A stretch of 58,512 nucleotides of DNA from an uncultured Synechococcaceae cyanobacterium (GTDB lineage Bacteria > Cyanobacteriota > Cyanobacteriia > PCC-6307 > Cyanobiaceae), in contig CACGAJ010000005.1 in NCBI GenBank assembly GCA_902570945.1, forward strand, positions 1 to 58,512, given 5' to 3'. Position numbers and translations under genes: made by a program. Positions within the stretch are counted from its first letter, which is position 1. Each line of letters starts with the position of its first letter. Under the pieces are notes generated by a model. The model searched no databases and had not been told where the DNA came from. It saw nothing but the letters and a program-made list of their open reading frames with translations. Positions 46,468 through 55,227 of the stretch are shown piece by piece.

Positions 46468-47139
46468 ATGCAGGCTGTAATTTTAACAGGTATAGTTGCA
46501 GGATTTGTGCATGTAGTTAGTGGTGCTGATCATCTAATTGCAATGGTACCAGCAGCGATTAATAATCCCCAAAAAGCTCTTAAAAATAGTTTCTCATGGG
46601 GCTTAGGACACTCCTCAGGTATCCTTTTGTTAGCTTTTCTAGCGATTTTTATTAAGGATCTCACGCCATTAAACAAATTTTCTAATTTCGCCGAATTCCT
46701 AGTTGGAATTTCTCTTCTAATTGTTGGATTATTTGCTATAAAAAATTCTTTTCAATTAAGTATCCACTCGCACTCGCATAAGCATGCCAATGGAATTGCC
46801 CATCGTCACTTTCACTTTCATGTTAAGGAACAAAAAAATAATATTAAGCACTCACATGCTTTGACTGGTTTAGGCTTGCTACACGGTATAGCTGGAGGCT
46901 CACATTTTCTTGCAGTTCTTCCTGCTTTAGCACTACCTTTAACAAGTGCTAGTTTGTATTTGATTTCATATTTGATGGGTTCACTAATAAGTATGAATCT
47001 TTTTACTTGTTTAATATCTTTTACCACCTTTAAAGCAAGTCAAAAATTTATTAAAAGATTAATAGCTTTAGCAGGAGGGCTTTCCTTTTCTTTGGGATTA
47101 TTTTGGATTCAAAGAAGTGCTTCTGTTTTTCTGAATTAA
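46468..47139 (+). CDS. sodT: Putative nickel transporter next to the Ni-SOD genes
   Basis: Integral membrane protein of 223 residues with about six hydrophobic segments. A metal-rich loop holds histidines at 100, 102, 104, 106, 112, 114, 116 and 118. GADHLIAMVPAA (about 19-30) and LLHGIAGGSHFLAVLPAL are repeated HxxxD or HG motifs of the NicO/HupE-UreH type. It converges with sodX and overlaps it by 42 bases. The name sodT, used for the transporter in marine Ni-SOD clusters, is assigned by position and His content. Confidence 0.75.
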   Translation: MQAVILTGIVAGFVHVVSGADHLIAMVPAAINNPQKALKNSFSWGLGHSSGILLLAFLAIFIKDLTPLNKFSNFAEFLVGISLLIVGLFAIKNSFQLSIHSHSHKHANGIAHRHFHFHVKEQKNNIKHSHALTGLGLLHGIAGGSHFLAVLPALALPLTSASLYLISYLMGSLISMNLFTCLISFTTFKASQKFIKRLIALAGGLSFSLGLFWIQRSASVFLN

Positions 47140-47490
47140 AAAATTTTTCAATTTAGGAGCAATTAATTTAGATGTGACAATCCCAATTATTTTATCGTTA
47201 GGGATTAATCCAAATTTATTACTATCTTCGCTAAATTCAATATTGTCGCCAATAACTTCAATATTATTTTGATTTACTGAATTTATCCTTTTTATTAGGT
47301 TTTTATTTTTAAGTGGATGATTAAAAATAACTATTTGTCGATTTTTAAGTATTGATTTATTCTTTTTATATTTTTTAAAAAATACAATATCCCCTTCCTT
47401 TAGGTAAGGTAACATCGATTCACCACTAATGATGGCAGTTTTTCTTAAACCTAAAAAAAATAAAATAAAATCAAAAAAACTTTTGAAAAT
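47098..47490 (-). CDS. sodX: SodX, Ni-SOD maturation protease, start codon uncertain
   Basis: Signal-peptidase-like (S24/S26 fold) protease that removes the SodN propeptide. The frame contains IISGESMLPYLKEGD, with the catalytic Ser in SGESM, and a later KRINS segment with the Lys. The first ATG (47415) is the Met of SGESM, so starting there would lose the catalytic Ser. The frame is open upstream to 47502, through a hydrophobic helix, but has only ATT (47490), ATC or TTA codons. Either a non-standard start or an indel in the T-run at 47452-47460 is possible. The coordinates assume ATT. Confidence 0.8.
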   Translation of the reverse strand: MFKSFFDFILFFLGLRKTAIISGESMLPYLKEGDIVFFKKYKKNKSILKNRQIVIFNHPLKNKNLIKRINSVNQNNIEVIGDNIEFSEDSNKFGLIPNDKIIGIVTSKLIAPKLKNFLIQKNRSTSLNPK

Positions 47491-47498
47491 AATTTTGA

Positions 47499-47972
47499 TT
47501 AACTAGCTTTTACAAAAGCATCTGATCTTCCTTTTGAAGCCCAGAAAATACTATGAATCTTTTCTACATAAGTCATTAGTTCTTCAGCTTGAGCTAAGTC
47601 AATATTAACTTTGCATGCACTGCATAATTTGGCCGCCTTCCAGATGGTTTCATGTAAGTCTGGATAAGTTTCTAAGTGAACTGGTTTAAAATAATCTGTC
47701 CATAAAATTAGAATTTCTTTCTTTGTTTCTTTTGCTTGCTCTTCTTTAACTGCAACATATCTCGAAAATGTATTACTGTATGCCGCCCACTCTGCTGAAT
47801 CAGTGCTAGAAGGAGCTTCTAGTGCAATAAGTTTTTTTGTCATTGATAAAACTGCTTCAGCTGCAACCCTCGTAGATGCTGGGTCGTAAACACCACAAGG
47901 ACCATCACAGTGAGCATGAACTGTCATTGGGGATTTTTTATTTAGAAAAGAATTGAGGAATTTACTTAGCAT
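47499..47972 (-). CDS. sodN: Nickel superoxide dismutase
   Basis: Ni-dependent SOD. The mature N-terminus HCDGPCGVYDP, the nickel hook, begins at residue 21 after the propeptide MLSKFLNSFLNKKSPMTVHA. His21, Cys22 and Cys26 are the metal ligands. The length is 157 with the propeptide. The stop lies next to the sodX frame, and a nickel transporter converges on sodX. This is the expected maturation set for this enzyme, which spares iron. Confidence 0.97.
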   Translation of the reverse strand: MLSKFLNSFLNKKSPMTVHAHCDGPCGVYDPASTRVAAEAVLSMTKKLIALEAPSSTDSAEWAAYSNTFSRYVAVKEEQAKETKKEILILWTDYFKPVHLETYPDLHETIWKAAKLCSACKVNIDLAQAEELMTYVEKIHSIFWASKGRSDAFVKAS

Positions 47973-48050
47973 TTCAAATATTTGATGTTGTACATATACT
48001 ACTTGGAGATCAACTAAATTGAAAAGTCTTAGATATTTTTCTTACTTAAT

Positions 48051-48623
48051 TTAATTGACTTTTAATAATTCAACTTCAAATATTAAAGTCGCATTAGCAG
48101 GTATTACATTTCCTGCTCCTCTAGATCCGTATCCTAGTTCAGGAGGAATTGTTAATCTTCTTATACCTCCAACCTTCATACCTGCAACACCTTCGTCCCA
48201 ACCTTTTATTACTCTTCCAGCACCTAAGGGAAAGCTGAATGGAGCTCTACCGATACTCGTATCAAATTGTGTTCCATCTTCTAAAGTTCCTGTGTAATTT
48301 ACAGTTACTGTTTTCCCAGCAATGGCTTCATCTCCTTGCCCATATGCTATTTCTTCAATAATTAGACCACTTTCTGTAGTCCTTGAATCGATGTCTGATC
48401 TGATTTCTTCTGCCATAGCGAAAAGTATAGGATTTGGATCTGATGGGTCTAGTTCAAATAAATTATTATTTGAAACATTTGATGATTTTGCAACAGGTGT
48501 TATTTGAACTGGCTGAATTTCTGATTCGGCAGCATTAACAACTTGTGGTGAATTAAATTGACTGAAAAGAGTTAATGAAACGCAAAAAACAAAAACTGCA
48601 AAACTAATAAAGACTTCTTTCAC
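48051..48623 (-). CDS. FKBP-type peptidyl-prolyl isomerase, exported
   Basis: A 190-residue isomerase that speeds proline turns. An N-terminal hydrophobic leader (about 5-31, ending VVNAAE) suggests export. A linker follows, then the FKBP domain (about 84-189). The domain contains VNYTGTLEDGTQFDTS, FPLGAGRVIKGWDEGVAGMK and PPELGYGSRGAGNVIPANAT, all family hallmarks. It is upstream of sodN in the same direction, with a 78-base gap. Confidence 0.94.
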   Translation of the reverse strand: MKEVFISFAVFVFCVSLTLFSQFNSPQVVNAAESEIQPVQITPVAKSSNVSNNNLFELDPSDPNPILFAMAEEIRSDIDSRTTESGLIIEEIAYGQGDEAIAGKTVTVNYTGTLEDGTQFDTSIGRAPFSFPLGAGRVIKGWDEGVAGMKVGGIRRLTIPPELGYGSRGAGNVIPANATLIFEVELLKVN

Positions 48624-48709
48624 TTAAATTTTTGAAGTTACTAAAACCAAGTTTACAGAATAAAGGTACAATAAATGGGTGATTATAAATTTAATTTCGT
48701 AATCTTAGA

Positions 48710-50197
48710 TTGTTAATCCCGACTCAAATTAAAAGTTTAAGACAATATTTTTACCCTTGCTTAGGAGGAATTTTAGGAGGAATTTCTGTTTCAACTCACT
48801 TTTGGCTGATTTTTATGCCGATATCTTTATTTATTTTATGGAAGGTAAGTGAGAGAAAAATAGCAAATTTTTGGTGGGGGTTTTTCTTCGTTTTGATAAG
48901 TCATTCATGGTTATATGATCTTCATCCATTGACATGGCTTGGTTTCTCATGGCTTGCAAGTTTAATAATTACCATTTCTATATTATTATTTTGTGCTTTT
49001 TTGGGTGGTTTATTAGTTTATTTATGGGGTTTGTTGGTTGAAATAATTCTCTGGAAAGAGGATGTCTTTAAAATGAATAAATTACTTTTAACAGTAAAAG
49101 TATTTTTTTTATCTTTGACTTGGGGAATTGGTGAATTTATACTTTCTCAAACACCACTTTTTTGGATAGGTATAGGAGAGAGTCTTGTTCCAGGTGATAT
49201 TTATCTTGCTGGTTTGGCAAGATGGATTGGAGCAAGTGGTTTGTGCGTAGTACAACTATTGATTGGGTTTTGGATTTTTTATAGTCACGGTAGCTGGAGA
49301 AGAAAACTTCAATTTAGAAAAACACTTCTTTTAGGACTTTTGGTTATTATTTTCTTACATTTATTTGGAGGTTCAATAACTCCAATAAAAAGAAATTATG
49401 AATATCCAGTAGCTATTTGGCAAACTAATATACCAACAAGAGAAAAATTAAAAATAGATTATAAATTCATTAAACAAAAACTTTCTATCGCTCAAAAATA
49501 TGCTTTATCTAACAAAGCAAAACTTCTTGTTGCACCTGAAGGAACTTTATCTAATAATTTCTATTTATCTAAAGGCATTAAGGTTAATACGTTGGCAGGA
49601 GGTTTCAGAAATTCCAATAATGAGTTAAGAAGTTCTTTACTCGGATTTCAAATTGGAGATAAATCTTTTACCTCTTTTATAGATAAAAATAGACTTGTTC
49701 CATTAGGCGAAAAAATACCTAAATTTCTAGAAAGTTTTTCAAGAGGATTATCTGCATTAGGAGGAATTCAACCAGGCTCTGATTCAAGACTTTATGATCC
49801 TAAATTTACACCCCCACTAGCAGTAGCCATCTGTTATGAAATTAGTGATGGATTGAAAATAAGAAAGGCTATTAATAACGGTGCAAAACTAATAATAACT
49901 GCAGCAAATTTAGATCCATATCCTACTAAGCTTTATGATCAATTCCTGTCGTTGGCTAGATTAAGGAGTATTGAAAATAAGAAAGACAATTTACTTGTAT
50001 CAAACACCGGCCCTTCGGGATTAGTTCAGGATGATGGAAAAATTGTTCAACTTCTAGATTTTAATATTGAGCAAAATGAAATAGTATACCCTAATTTTTC
50101 ATCTGAAAAGACTTTCTATACAAAATTTGGAGAAAAACCTATTTTGCTACTGTTTATATTTTTTATGGGATTAAATTTCTTTGGAAAAATTAATTAA
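48710..50197 (+). CDS. lnt: Apolipoprotein N-acyltransferase
   Basis: Lnt acylates the N-terminal cysteine of lipoproteins in the inner membrane. About six hydrophobic segments occupy residues 10-220. The nitrilase-type domain carries the catalytic triad: Glu in LVAPEGTLS (about 272-280), a lysine in the middle and Cys in [10 protein letters not shown] (about 370-379). The start is TTG at 48710. The length is 495. It ends on the mnmA stop, with a short overlap. Confidence 0.88.
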   Translation: MLIPTQIKSLRQYFYPCLGGILGGISVSTHFWLIFMPISLFILWKVSERKIANFWWGFFFVLISHSWLYDLHPLTWLGFSWLASLIITISILLFCAFLGGLLVYLWGLLVEIILWKEDVFKMNKLLLTVKVFFLSLTWGIGEFILSQTPLFWIGIGESLVPGDIYLAGLARWIGASGLCVVQLLIGFWIFYSHGSWRRKLQFRKTLLLGLLVIIFLHLFGGSITPIKRNYEYPVAIWQTNIPTREKLKIDYKFIKQKLSIAQKYALSNKAKLLVAPEGTLSNNFYLSKGIKVNTLAGGFRNSNNELRSSLLGFQIGDKSFTSFIDKNRLVPLGEKIPKFLESFSRGLSALGGIQPGSDSRLYDPKFTPPLAVAICYEISDGLKIRKAINNGAKLIITAANLDPYPTKLYDQFLSLARLRSIENKKDNLLVSNTGPSGLVQDDGKIVQLLDFNIEQNEIVYPNFSSEKTFYTKFGEKPILLLFIFFMGLNFFGKIN

Positions 50198-51347
50198 TTT
50201 TTCCACCTCCTAATAAGATTTCCCCTTTATAAAAAACTGCGGCTTGTCCAGGTGTTACCGAACTTTGACTTTCTTCAAAAATTAATTTAAAAGTTTTAGT
50301 TGGATTATCTAAATTTTTCATAGGGATTAAAGTTCCTTTTACTGGATGACTTCTATATCTGATTTGGGCTTCTACTTCTATATCTCGCTTAGGTTCTTCG
50401 ATTGAAACCCAGTTAACCTTGCTAATTATTGCTTCTCTATTAAATAAATTACTTTTATCTGCGACGTATACAATGTTTTTTTCTTTATCTAAACTTTTTA
50501 CATATAATGGTTCAGGCCACGCAATGCCCAAACCTTTTCTTTGACCTACCGTAAAGTGATGAATACCATTGTGGTGTCCTAAGACTTTACCAGTTACATG
50601 AATAATTTCTCCTTCTTTGGGTTCAATGTGTTTATCGATAAATGTCTGCATTGATCCATAATGCTCAACTAAACATAGATCTTGACTTTCTGGTTTTTGA
50701 GCAGTTCTAAGCCCTAGTCTAAGTGCTTCTTTTCTAGTTTCTTCTTTTTTCATTTCACCAAGAGGAAATTTCAATCTGCTCAGTACTTCTTGTGAAAGAC
50801 AATAAAGAAAATAGCTTTGGTCTTTGTTCTCATCAGCGCCTCTAAGAAGTAGGAAATCCTTAAATTTAAAGCCCTTATAAACAAGTTTCTCAGCATTAGA
50901 TGATTTTTTTATCCTTGCGTAATGTCCGGTCGCAATATAAGTAAAGTCTTTTTTGTTCATTGCGTAATTAAGCATCTCCTCAAACTTCACATTCTTGTTG
51001 CACATCGAACATGGAAGTGGAGTAAATCCATTCTCATAGCTTTCAGTAGTTTTTTTTATTACTTCTCTTTCGAATATTTCTCTTGAATCTATTATTTTAT
51101 GATTAATACCTAAATCTTCACAAAGGCCCGCGGCATCTACCAATCCTTCGGAACAACAGGAGCCTTGCCCTTTCATTAACCAAAGAGTTAGTCCCTCAAC
51201 ATTCCAGCCTCTTTCTACAAGAAGAGCAGCTGAAAGGGAACTATCTACCCCACCAGAAAGACCTACAATAATATTTTTCTTCTTTTTAGTTTTATTATTA
51301 GTAGAAAAATAGTTCTCTAATTTTTTATCCTTTTTTGTCTTTAACAT
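50190..51347 (-). CDS. mnmA: tRNA-specific 2-thiouridylase
   Basis: MnmA thiolates U34 of tRNA-Lys, Glu and Gln. The PP-loop [15 protein letters not shown] (about 29-43) binds ATP. The catalytic cysteines are in [14 protein letters not shown] (about 108-121) and the QDLCL segment near 225. A C-terminal beta-barrel domain follows. The length is 385. The N-terminal 25 residues are Lys-rich and probably unstructured. It overlaps lnt by 8 bases. Confidence 0.95.
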   Translation of the reverse strand: MLKTKKDKKLENYFSTNNKTKKKKNIIVGLSGGVDSSLSAALLVERGWNVEGLTLWLMKGQGSCCSEGLVDAAGLCEDLGINHKIIDSREIFEREVIKKTTESYENGFTPLPCSMCNKNVKFEEMLNYAMNKKDFTYIATGHYARIKKSSNAEKLVYKGFKFKDFLLLRGADENKDQSYFLYCLSQEVLSRLKFPLGEMKKEETRKEALRLGLRTAQKPESQDLCLVEHYGSMQTFIDKHIEPKEGEIIHVTGKVLGHHNGIHHFTVGQRKGLGIAWPEPLYVKSLDKEKNIVYVADKSNLFNREAIISKVNWVSIEEPKRDIEVEAQIRYRSHPVKGTLIPMKNLDNPTKTFKLIFEESQSSVTPGQAAVFYKGEILLGGGKIN

Positions 51348-51393
51348 GGGAGTTTAAATTTTTGAACGGTACTTAAATTACTTTGTACTAATT

Positions 51394-52959
51394 ATGAACG
51401 AAATTGTATGGCCAACAATTGACTCTAAACATTTAATTGTTGATTCCAAGCAAATGTTGATATTAGAGAAAGAAATGTTTTCTGATGGGATGCCACAAGA
51501 AGCATTGATGGAAAAAGCTGGTATTCAAATTAGTAGATGGCTCTTAAAAAGGAAATCTCTTCTAAAGCATGGAATAATTGTTTTAATAGGTCCTGGGCAT
51601 AATGGTGGTGATGGTGCTGTAATAGCTAGAGAGCTTTTTCTGAGAGGTTTTTTAGTCCAGGTATGGTGCCCATTCCCGACAAAAAAAACATTAACAAATA
51701 ACCACCTTAAATATCTTACATCTATTGGTGTCACAAAATTAATAGAGCCCCCTGATGCTAATGGTAAAGAACTTTGGATTGATGCGGTTTTTGGTAATAA
51801 ACAAACAAGAAAAGTTGATGATAAATTAATTAAATTACTAAATCAAAAATTTCATAACGAATATGGCAAGGTAATAAGTATTGATATTCCAACAGGATTA
51901 TGCCCTGATAAAGGAGAGCCTTTTTTAGATAACGCAGTAAAAGCAAACTATACCTTGGTCATTGGTCTTCATAAGATTGGGTTAATGCAAGATTCTGCTT
52001 TACCTTTTATTGGAGAATTGCATCATATCAATATTGGTGTGCCTACTTATAAGTTATCTAAGGTTGAAAAAAAAGTTTTTAAGGTTACTTACGAAGATTT
52101 AAAAAATATTGATTTACCTTCCCTACCAAAAAATTCCAACAAATACAAAAGAGGTAGAACATTACTAATAGCTGGAAGTGAAAAATATCCCGGCGCTGCA
52201 TATTTAGCAATTAAAGGTGCCATATCAAGTGGGGCAGGCTTTATATCTGCGGCCCTGCCTGGGATAGTTGCTGAATCGATTTGGCAAGTTGCCCCAGAAA
52301 TAGTTTTAAAAGAAACTATGCAATCTAATCAAAATGGAAATGCTTCTTTATTTAGTGCATTAAAGAATATTGATTTAAGTGCATTTGACTCATTAGCTGT
52401 GGGGCCAGGAATAGGAATTGATAATGATGATTGGCAAAAATCAAAAGATTTCCTTATTGGTTTTGAAGGATTATTGATCTTGGATGCAGATGCACTAAAT
52501 AGAATTTCAGAATCTAAATTAGGATCAAAATTTTTCTTAGAGAGAAAATATAAAACATGGATTACACCTCATATCAAAGAATTCTCAAGGTTATTTCCTC
52601 ATATAAAATCTGAGACCAATGTAGGGCTAGCTCGTAATGTAGCGAAAGAATTTAATATTAGTGTTTTGTTAAAGGGAGCTAACAGCATAGTCGCCGACAA
52701 TAAAAAAGCGTGGCAACTTTTTGCGACCGATTCTCAGACAGCTAGAGCTGGATTGGGTGATCTTTTATGTGGATTTGTAGCTGGTAGTTCTGCGATTGAT
52801 TTAAACATTTGTAGAAATATAAAAACTGATCTTTTTGCTAAATACGTCCTCTTACATTCATTTGCTGCATCAAGATGTAAAAGGGGGTCAAATGCATCTG
52901 CTATTGGTGATGAATTATCAAAATTAATGCGAAATAGAAAATTGAGACAAATATCTTGA
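51394..52959 (+). CDS. nnr: Bifunctional NAD(P)H-hydrate epimerase/dehydratase
   Basis: Metabolite-repair enzyme that restores hydrated NAD(P)H. The N-terminal YjeF_N epimerase domain (about 1-230) has GPGHNGGDGAVIAREL (about 67-82). The C-terminal ADP/ATP-dependent dehydratase domain (about 245-515) has KYKRGRTLLIAGS, LILDADALN and the final ARAGLGDLLCGFVAGS (catalytic Asp). The length of 521 fits the fused form. It is divergent from mnmA. Confidence 0.93.
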   Translation: MNEIVWPTIDSKHLIVDSKQMLILEKEMFSDGMPQEALMEKAGIQISRWLLKRKSLLKHGIIVLIGPGHNGGDGAVIARELFLRGFLVQVWCPFPTKKTLTNNHLKYLTSIGVTKLIEPPDANGKELWIDAVFGNKQTRKVDDKLIKLLNQKFHNEYGKVISIDIPTGLCPDKGEPFLDNAVKANYTLVIGLHKIGLMQDSALPFIGELHHINIGVPTYKLSKVEKKVFKVTYEDLKNIDLPSLPKNSNKYKRGRTLLIAGSEKYPGAAYLAIKGAISSGAGFISAALPGIVAESIWQVAPEIVLKETMQSNQNGNASLFSALKNIDLSAFDSLAVGPGIGIDNDDWQKSKDFLIGFEGLLILDADALNRISESKLGSKFFLERKYKTWITPHIKEFSRLFPHIKSETNVGLARNVAKEFNISVLLKGANSIVADNKKAWQLFATDSQTARAGLGDLLCGFVAGSSAIDLNICRNIKTDLFAKYVLLHSFAASRCKRGSNASAIGDELSKLMRNRKLRQIS

Positions 52960-53098
52960 AAGAAACAATTTAAGAGGGTTATTTCTAGTTTTAAACACAA
53001 AAATATACAAATATTAGGTGAAATCTGAAGCGCGCATTAAATATTTGCCTATTTCTAAAAAAATGTAGGAGAGTTTTAATACCTTTATTGGGTTAAAA

Positions 53099-54040
53099 AT
53101 GGTCTCATCTATACCAGCACAAGCAGAACCACAAAAAAGAAGAGGCAATGATCCAATAAGTTGGTATTTGCAAAACATAGGGAGAGTACCTTTATTAACT
53201 CCTGCTGAAGAAATTGAATTGGGTAATCAAGTCCAGAAAATGATGATACTTACCGAAGATGGCCAATTAAATGAAAAGAATAAAGAATTCACAACCCAGC
53301 AAAAAAGAATAATAAAAATTGGTAGAAGAGCTAAGGACAGAATGATGAAAGCTAATTTAAGGTTAGTTGTTAGCGTTGCAAAAAAATATCAAGGTAAAGG
53401 ACTTGAACTTCTTGATTTAGTGCAAGAGGGCTCTCTAGGTTTGGAAAGAGCTGTTGAAAAATTTGATCCTACTAGAGGATACAAGTTTTCTACTTATGCT
53501 TTTTGGTGGATTAGACAAAGTATGACAAGAGCAATTGCTTGTCAATCACGAACTATCCGTTTACCAGTTCACTTAAGTGAAAGGTTAGCTTCAATAAGAA
53601 AAGTTAGTAGAGATTTAGCACACAAACTTGGTGCGATGCCAAGCAGAATTGAAATTGCAGAAGCAATGGAAATTGATGTAGAAGAATTAGACTCTGTTTT
53701 AAGACAAGCGTTATCAACAAGTAGTCTAGATGCTCCAGTGAATGGGGATGATGGGAGGAGTTTTTTAGGTGAGTTAATTGCAGATAGCACCAACGAAGAG
53801 CCTTTAGATCAAGTTGAGCAAAAAATGCATCAAGAGCAACTTGGAAAGTGGTTAAGCCATTTAAGTGAACAAGAGCAACATGTTCTTAAATTAAGATTTG
53901 GTCTAGAAGGAAATGAAAGACATACACTAGCTGAAATAGGAAGATTATTAGAAGTTTCAAGGGAAAGAGTAAGACAAGTTGAACTTAAGGCCTTAAGAAA
54001 ATTGAGAAATTTAACTAGAAAATTACCCAGCGGTATTTAA
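53099..54040 (+). CDS. Group 2 RNA polymerase sigma factor
   Basis: Sigma-70-family factor of 313 residues without the long N-terminal domain of the housekeeping protein. Region 1.2 (DPISWYLQNIGRVPLLTP, about 18-35), region 2 (NLRLVVSVAKKYQGKGLELLDL then YKFSTYAFWWIRQSM) and region 4 (RHTLAEIGRLLEVSRERVRQ) are complete. Cyanobacteria carry several such alternative sigmas; I cannot say which one this is. It converges with pdhA, with 1 base between stops. Confidence 0.93.
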   Translation: MVSSIPAQAEPQKRRGNDPISWYLQNIGRVPLLTPAEEIELGNQVQKMMILTEDGQLNEKNKEFTTQQKRIIKIGRRAKDRMMKANLRLVVSVAKKYQGKGLELLDLVQEGSLGLERAVEKFDPTRGYKFSTYAFWWIRQSMTRAIACQSRTIRLPVHLSERLASIRKVSRDLAHKLGAMPSRIEIAEAMEIDVEELDSVLRQALSTSSLDAPVNGDDGRSFLGELIADSTNEEPLDQVEQKMHQEQLGKWLSHLSEQEQHVLKLRFGLEGNERHTLAEIGRLLEVSRERVRQVELKALRKLRNLTRKLPSGI

Positions 54041-54041
54041 T

Positions 54042-55079
54042 CTAATCTTCGGCCCAAATATATTTAGTTAATTCTTTTGAAGGTGGTTCAGGTGCTTCTA
54101 AAGCATTTTTAACAGACTCTGAAATCTCAAGATCAATTTTCTGTTCAATGTTTTTTAATTCTTCTTCTGTTGCGAATTTGCCATCAATAATTTCTTTGGA
54201 CAATTTCTTAATAGGATCTCTTTTTCCCCAAAACTCCTTCTCTTTCTCAGACCTTAACTCATCTGGATCGGCAAGAGAATGTCCTCTGTATCTATAAGTT
54301 AAGCATTCTAAAAGTGTGGGCCCTTCACCTGCTCTAGCTCGCTCAATCGCTCTTTGTGATGCTCCTCTTACTGCTAATACATCCATCCCATCAACTTCCT
54401 CACCATGCATCCCAAAAGCAGATGCTTTTCTCCAGATTTCAGGATTGCTGGTTGCTCTATCATGAGCCATACCAATAGCCCATTTGTTATTTTCAACAAC
54501 AAAAATTATTGGTAATTTCCATAATTGGGCCATATTTAAACATTCATAAAACTGTCCATTATTGCAAGTCCCATCTCCAAAGAATGCTGCAGTTACTGCA
54601 TCACTACAATTATTACCCGCAACTTCCTTTTTATATTTACTTGAAAATGCTGCCCCTAAAGCAACTGGAATTCCTTCCCCAATGAATGCGTATCCTCCAA
54701 GTAAGTGGTGCTCTCTTGAAAATAAGTGCATTGATCCTCCTCGGCCTTTACTACAACCTGTAGCTTTACCAAAAAGCTCACTCATTACTTCGAAGGAGGG
54801 AACACCAGCACTTAAAGCATGAACATGATCGCGATAAGTACTACAAAACCAATCATGTTTCTTTTTCATGGCACCAATTACCCCAGTGCTTATAGCTTCC
54901 TGACCGTTGTATAGATGAACGAAACCAAACATTTTCCCCCTATAGTACATTTCTGCACATTTATCTTCGAATCTTCGACCAAGTATCATATCCTCATAAA
55001 GAAATAATCCGGTTTCTCGATCTAATTTGGCTTTTTTTATATCTTGAAGATTTGAGATTCTCTCTACGTGTGTTTCCAA
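54042..55079 (-). CDS. pdhA: Pyruvate dehydrogenase E1 component, alpha subunit
   Basis: Thiamine-pyrophosphate-dependent E1-alpha of the pyruvate dehydrogenase complex. The TPP motif [20 protein letters not shown] (about 167-186) is intact. The phosphorylation-loop region [12 protein letters not shown] (about 264-275) and [16 protein letters not shown] (about 115-130) are typical. The length is 345. The E1-beta gene is not in the window. lpd at 44079 supplies E3. Confidence 0.96.
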   Translation of the reverse strand: METHVERISNLQDIKKAKLDRETGLFLYEDMILGRRFEDKCAEMYYRGKMFGFVHLYNGQEAISTGVIGAMKKKHDWFCSTYRDHVHALSAGVPSFEVMSELFGKATGCSKGRGGSMHLFSREHHLLGGYAFIGEGIPVALGAAFSSKYKKEVAGNNCSDAVTAAFFGDGTCNNGQFYECLNMAQLWKLPIIFVVENNKWAIGMAHDRATSNPEIWRKASAFGMHGEEVDGMDVLAVRGASQRAIERARAGEGPTLLECLTYRYRGHSLADPDELRSEKEKEFWGKRDPIKKLSKEIIDGKFATEEELKNIEQKIDLEISESVKNALEAPEPPSKELTKYIWAED

Positions 55080-55168
55080 GAAATTACCTTTATGAAGTTT
55101 TGATTTGTTAACATTCTAGGGCGTGACGGTCGAATTTCATAAATTTTTTTAATAACTCTGTAAGACCT

Positions 55169-55198
55169 TGTGAAAAAAATTTTTAACTTGATAAGATT
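55169..55198 (+). promoter_or_regulatory. Possible sigma-70 promoter of the ftn2 gene
   Basis: TTGTGA (55169-55174) and TAAGAT (55193-55198) are spaced by 18 bases and lie 29 bases before the TTG start at 55228. A Shine-Dalgarno-like AGGA is at 55217-55220. In AT-rich DNA such boxes are common, so this is a weak call. Confidence 0.3.
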
Positions 55199-55227
55199 TG
55201 TCTAAGAAATTTCAATAGGATATTTGC

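Noticed and set aside
52734-53000. Minus-strand frame at the end of nnr
   Set aside because: Most of it is antisense to the conserved C-terminal domain of nnr; no independent support.
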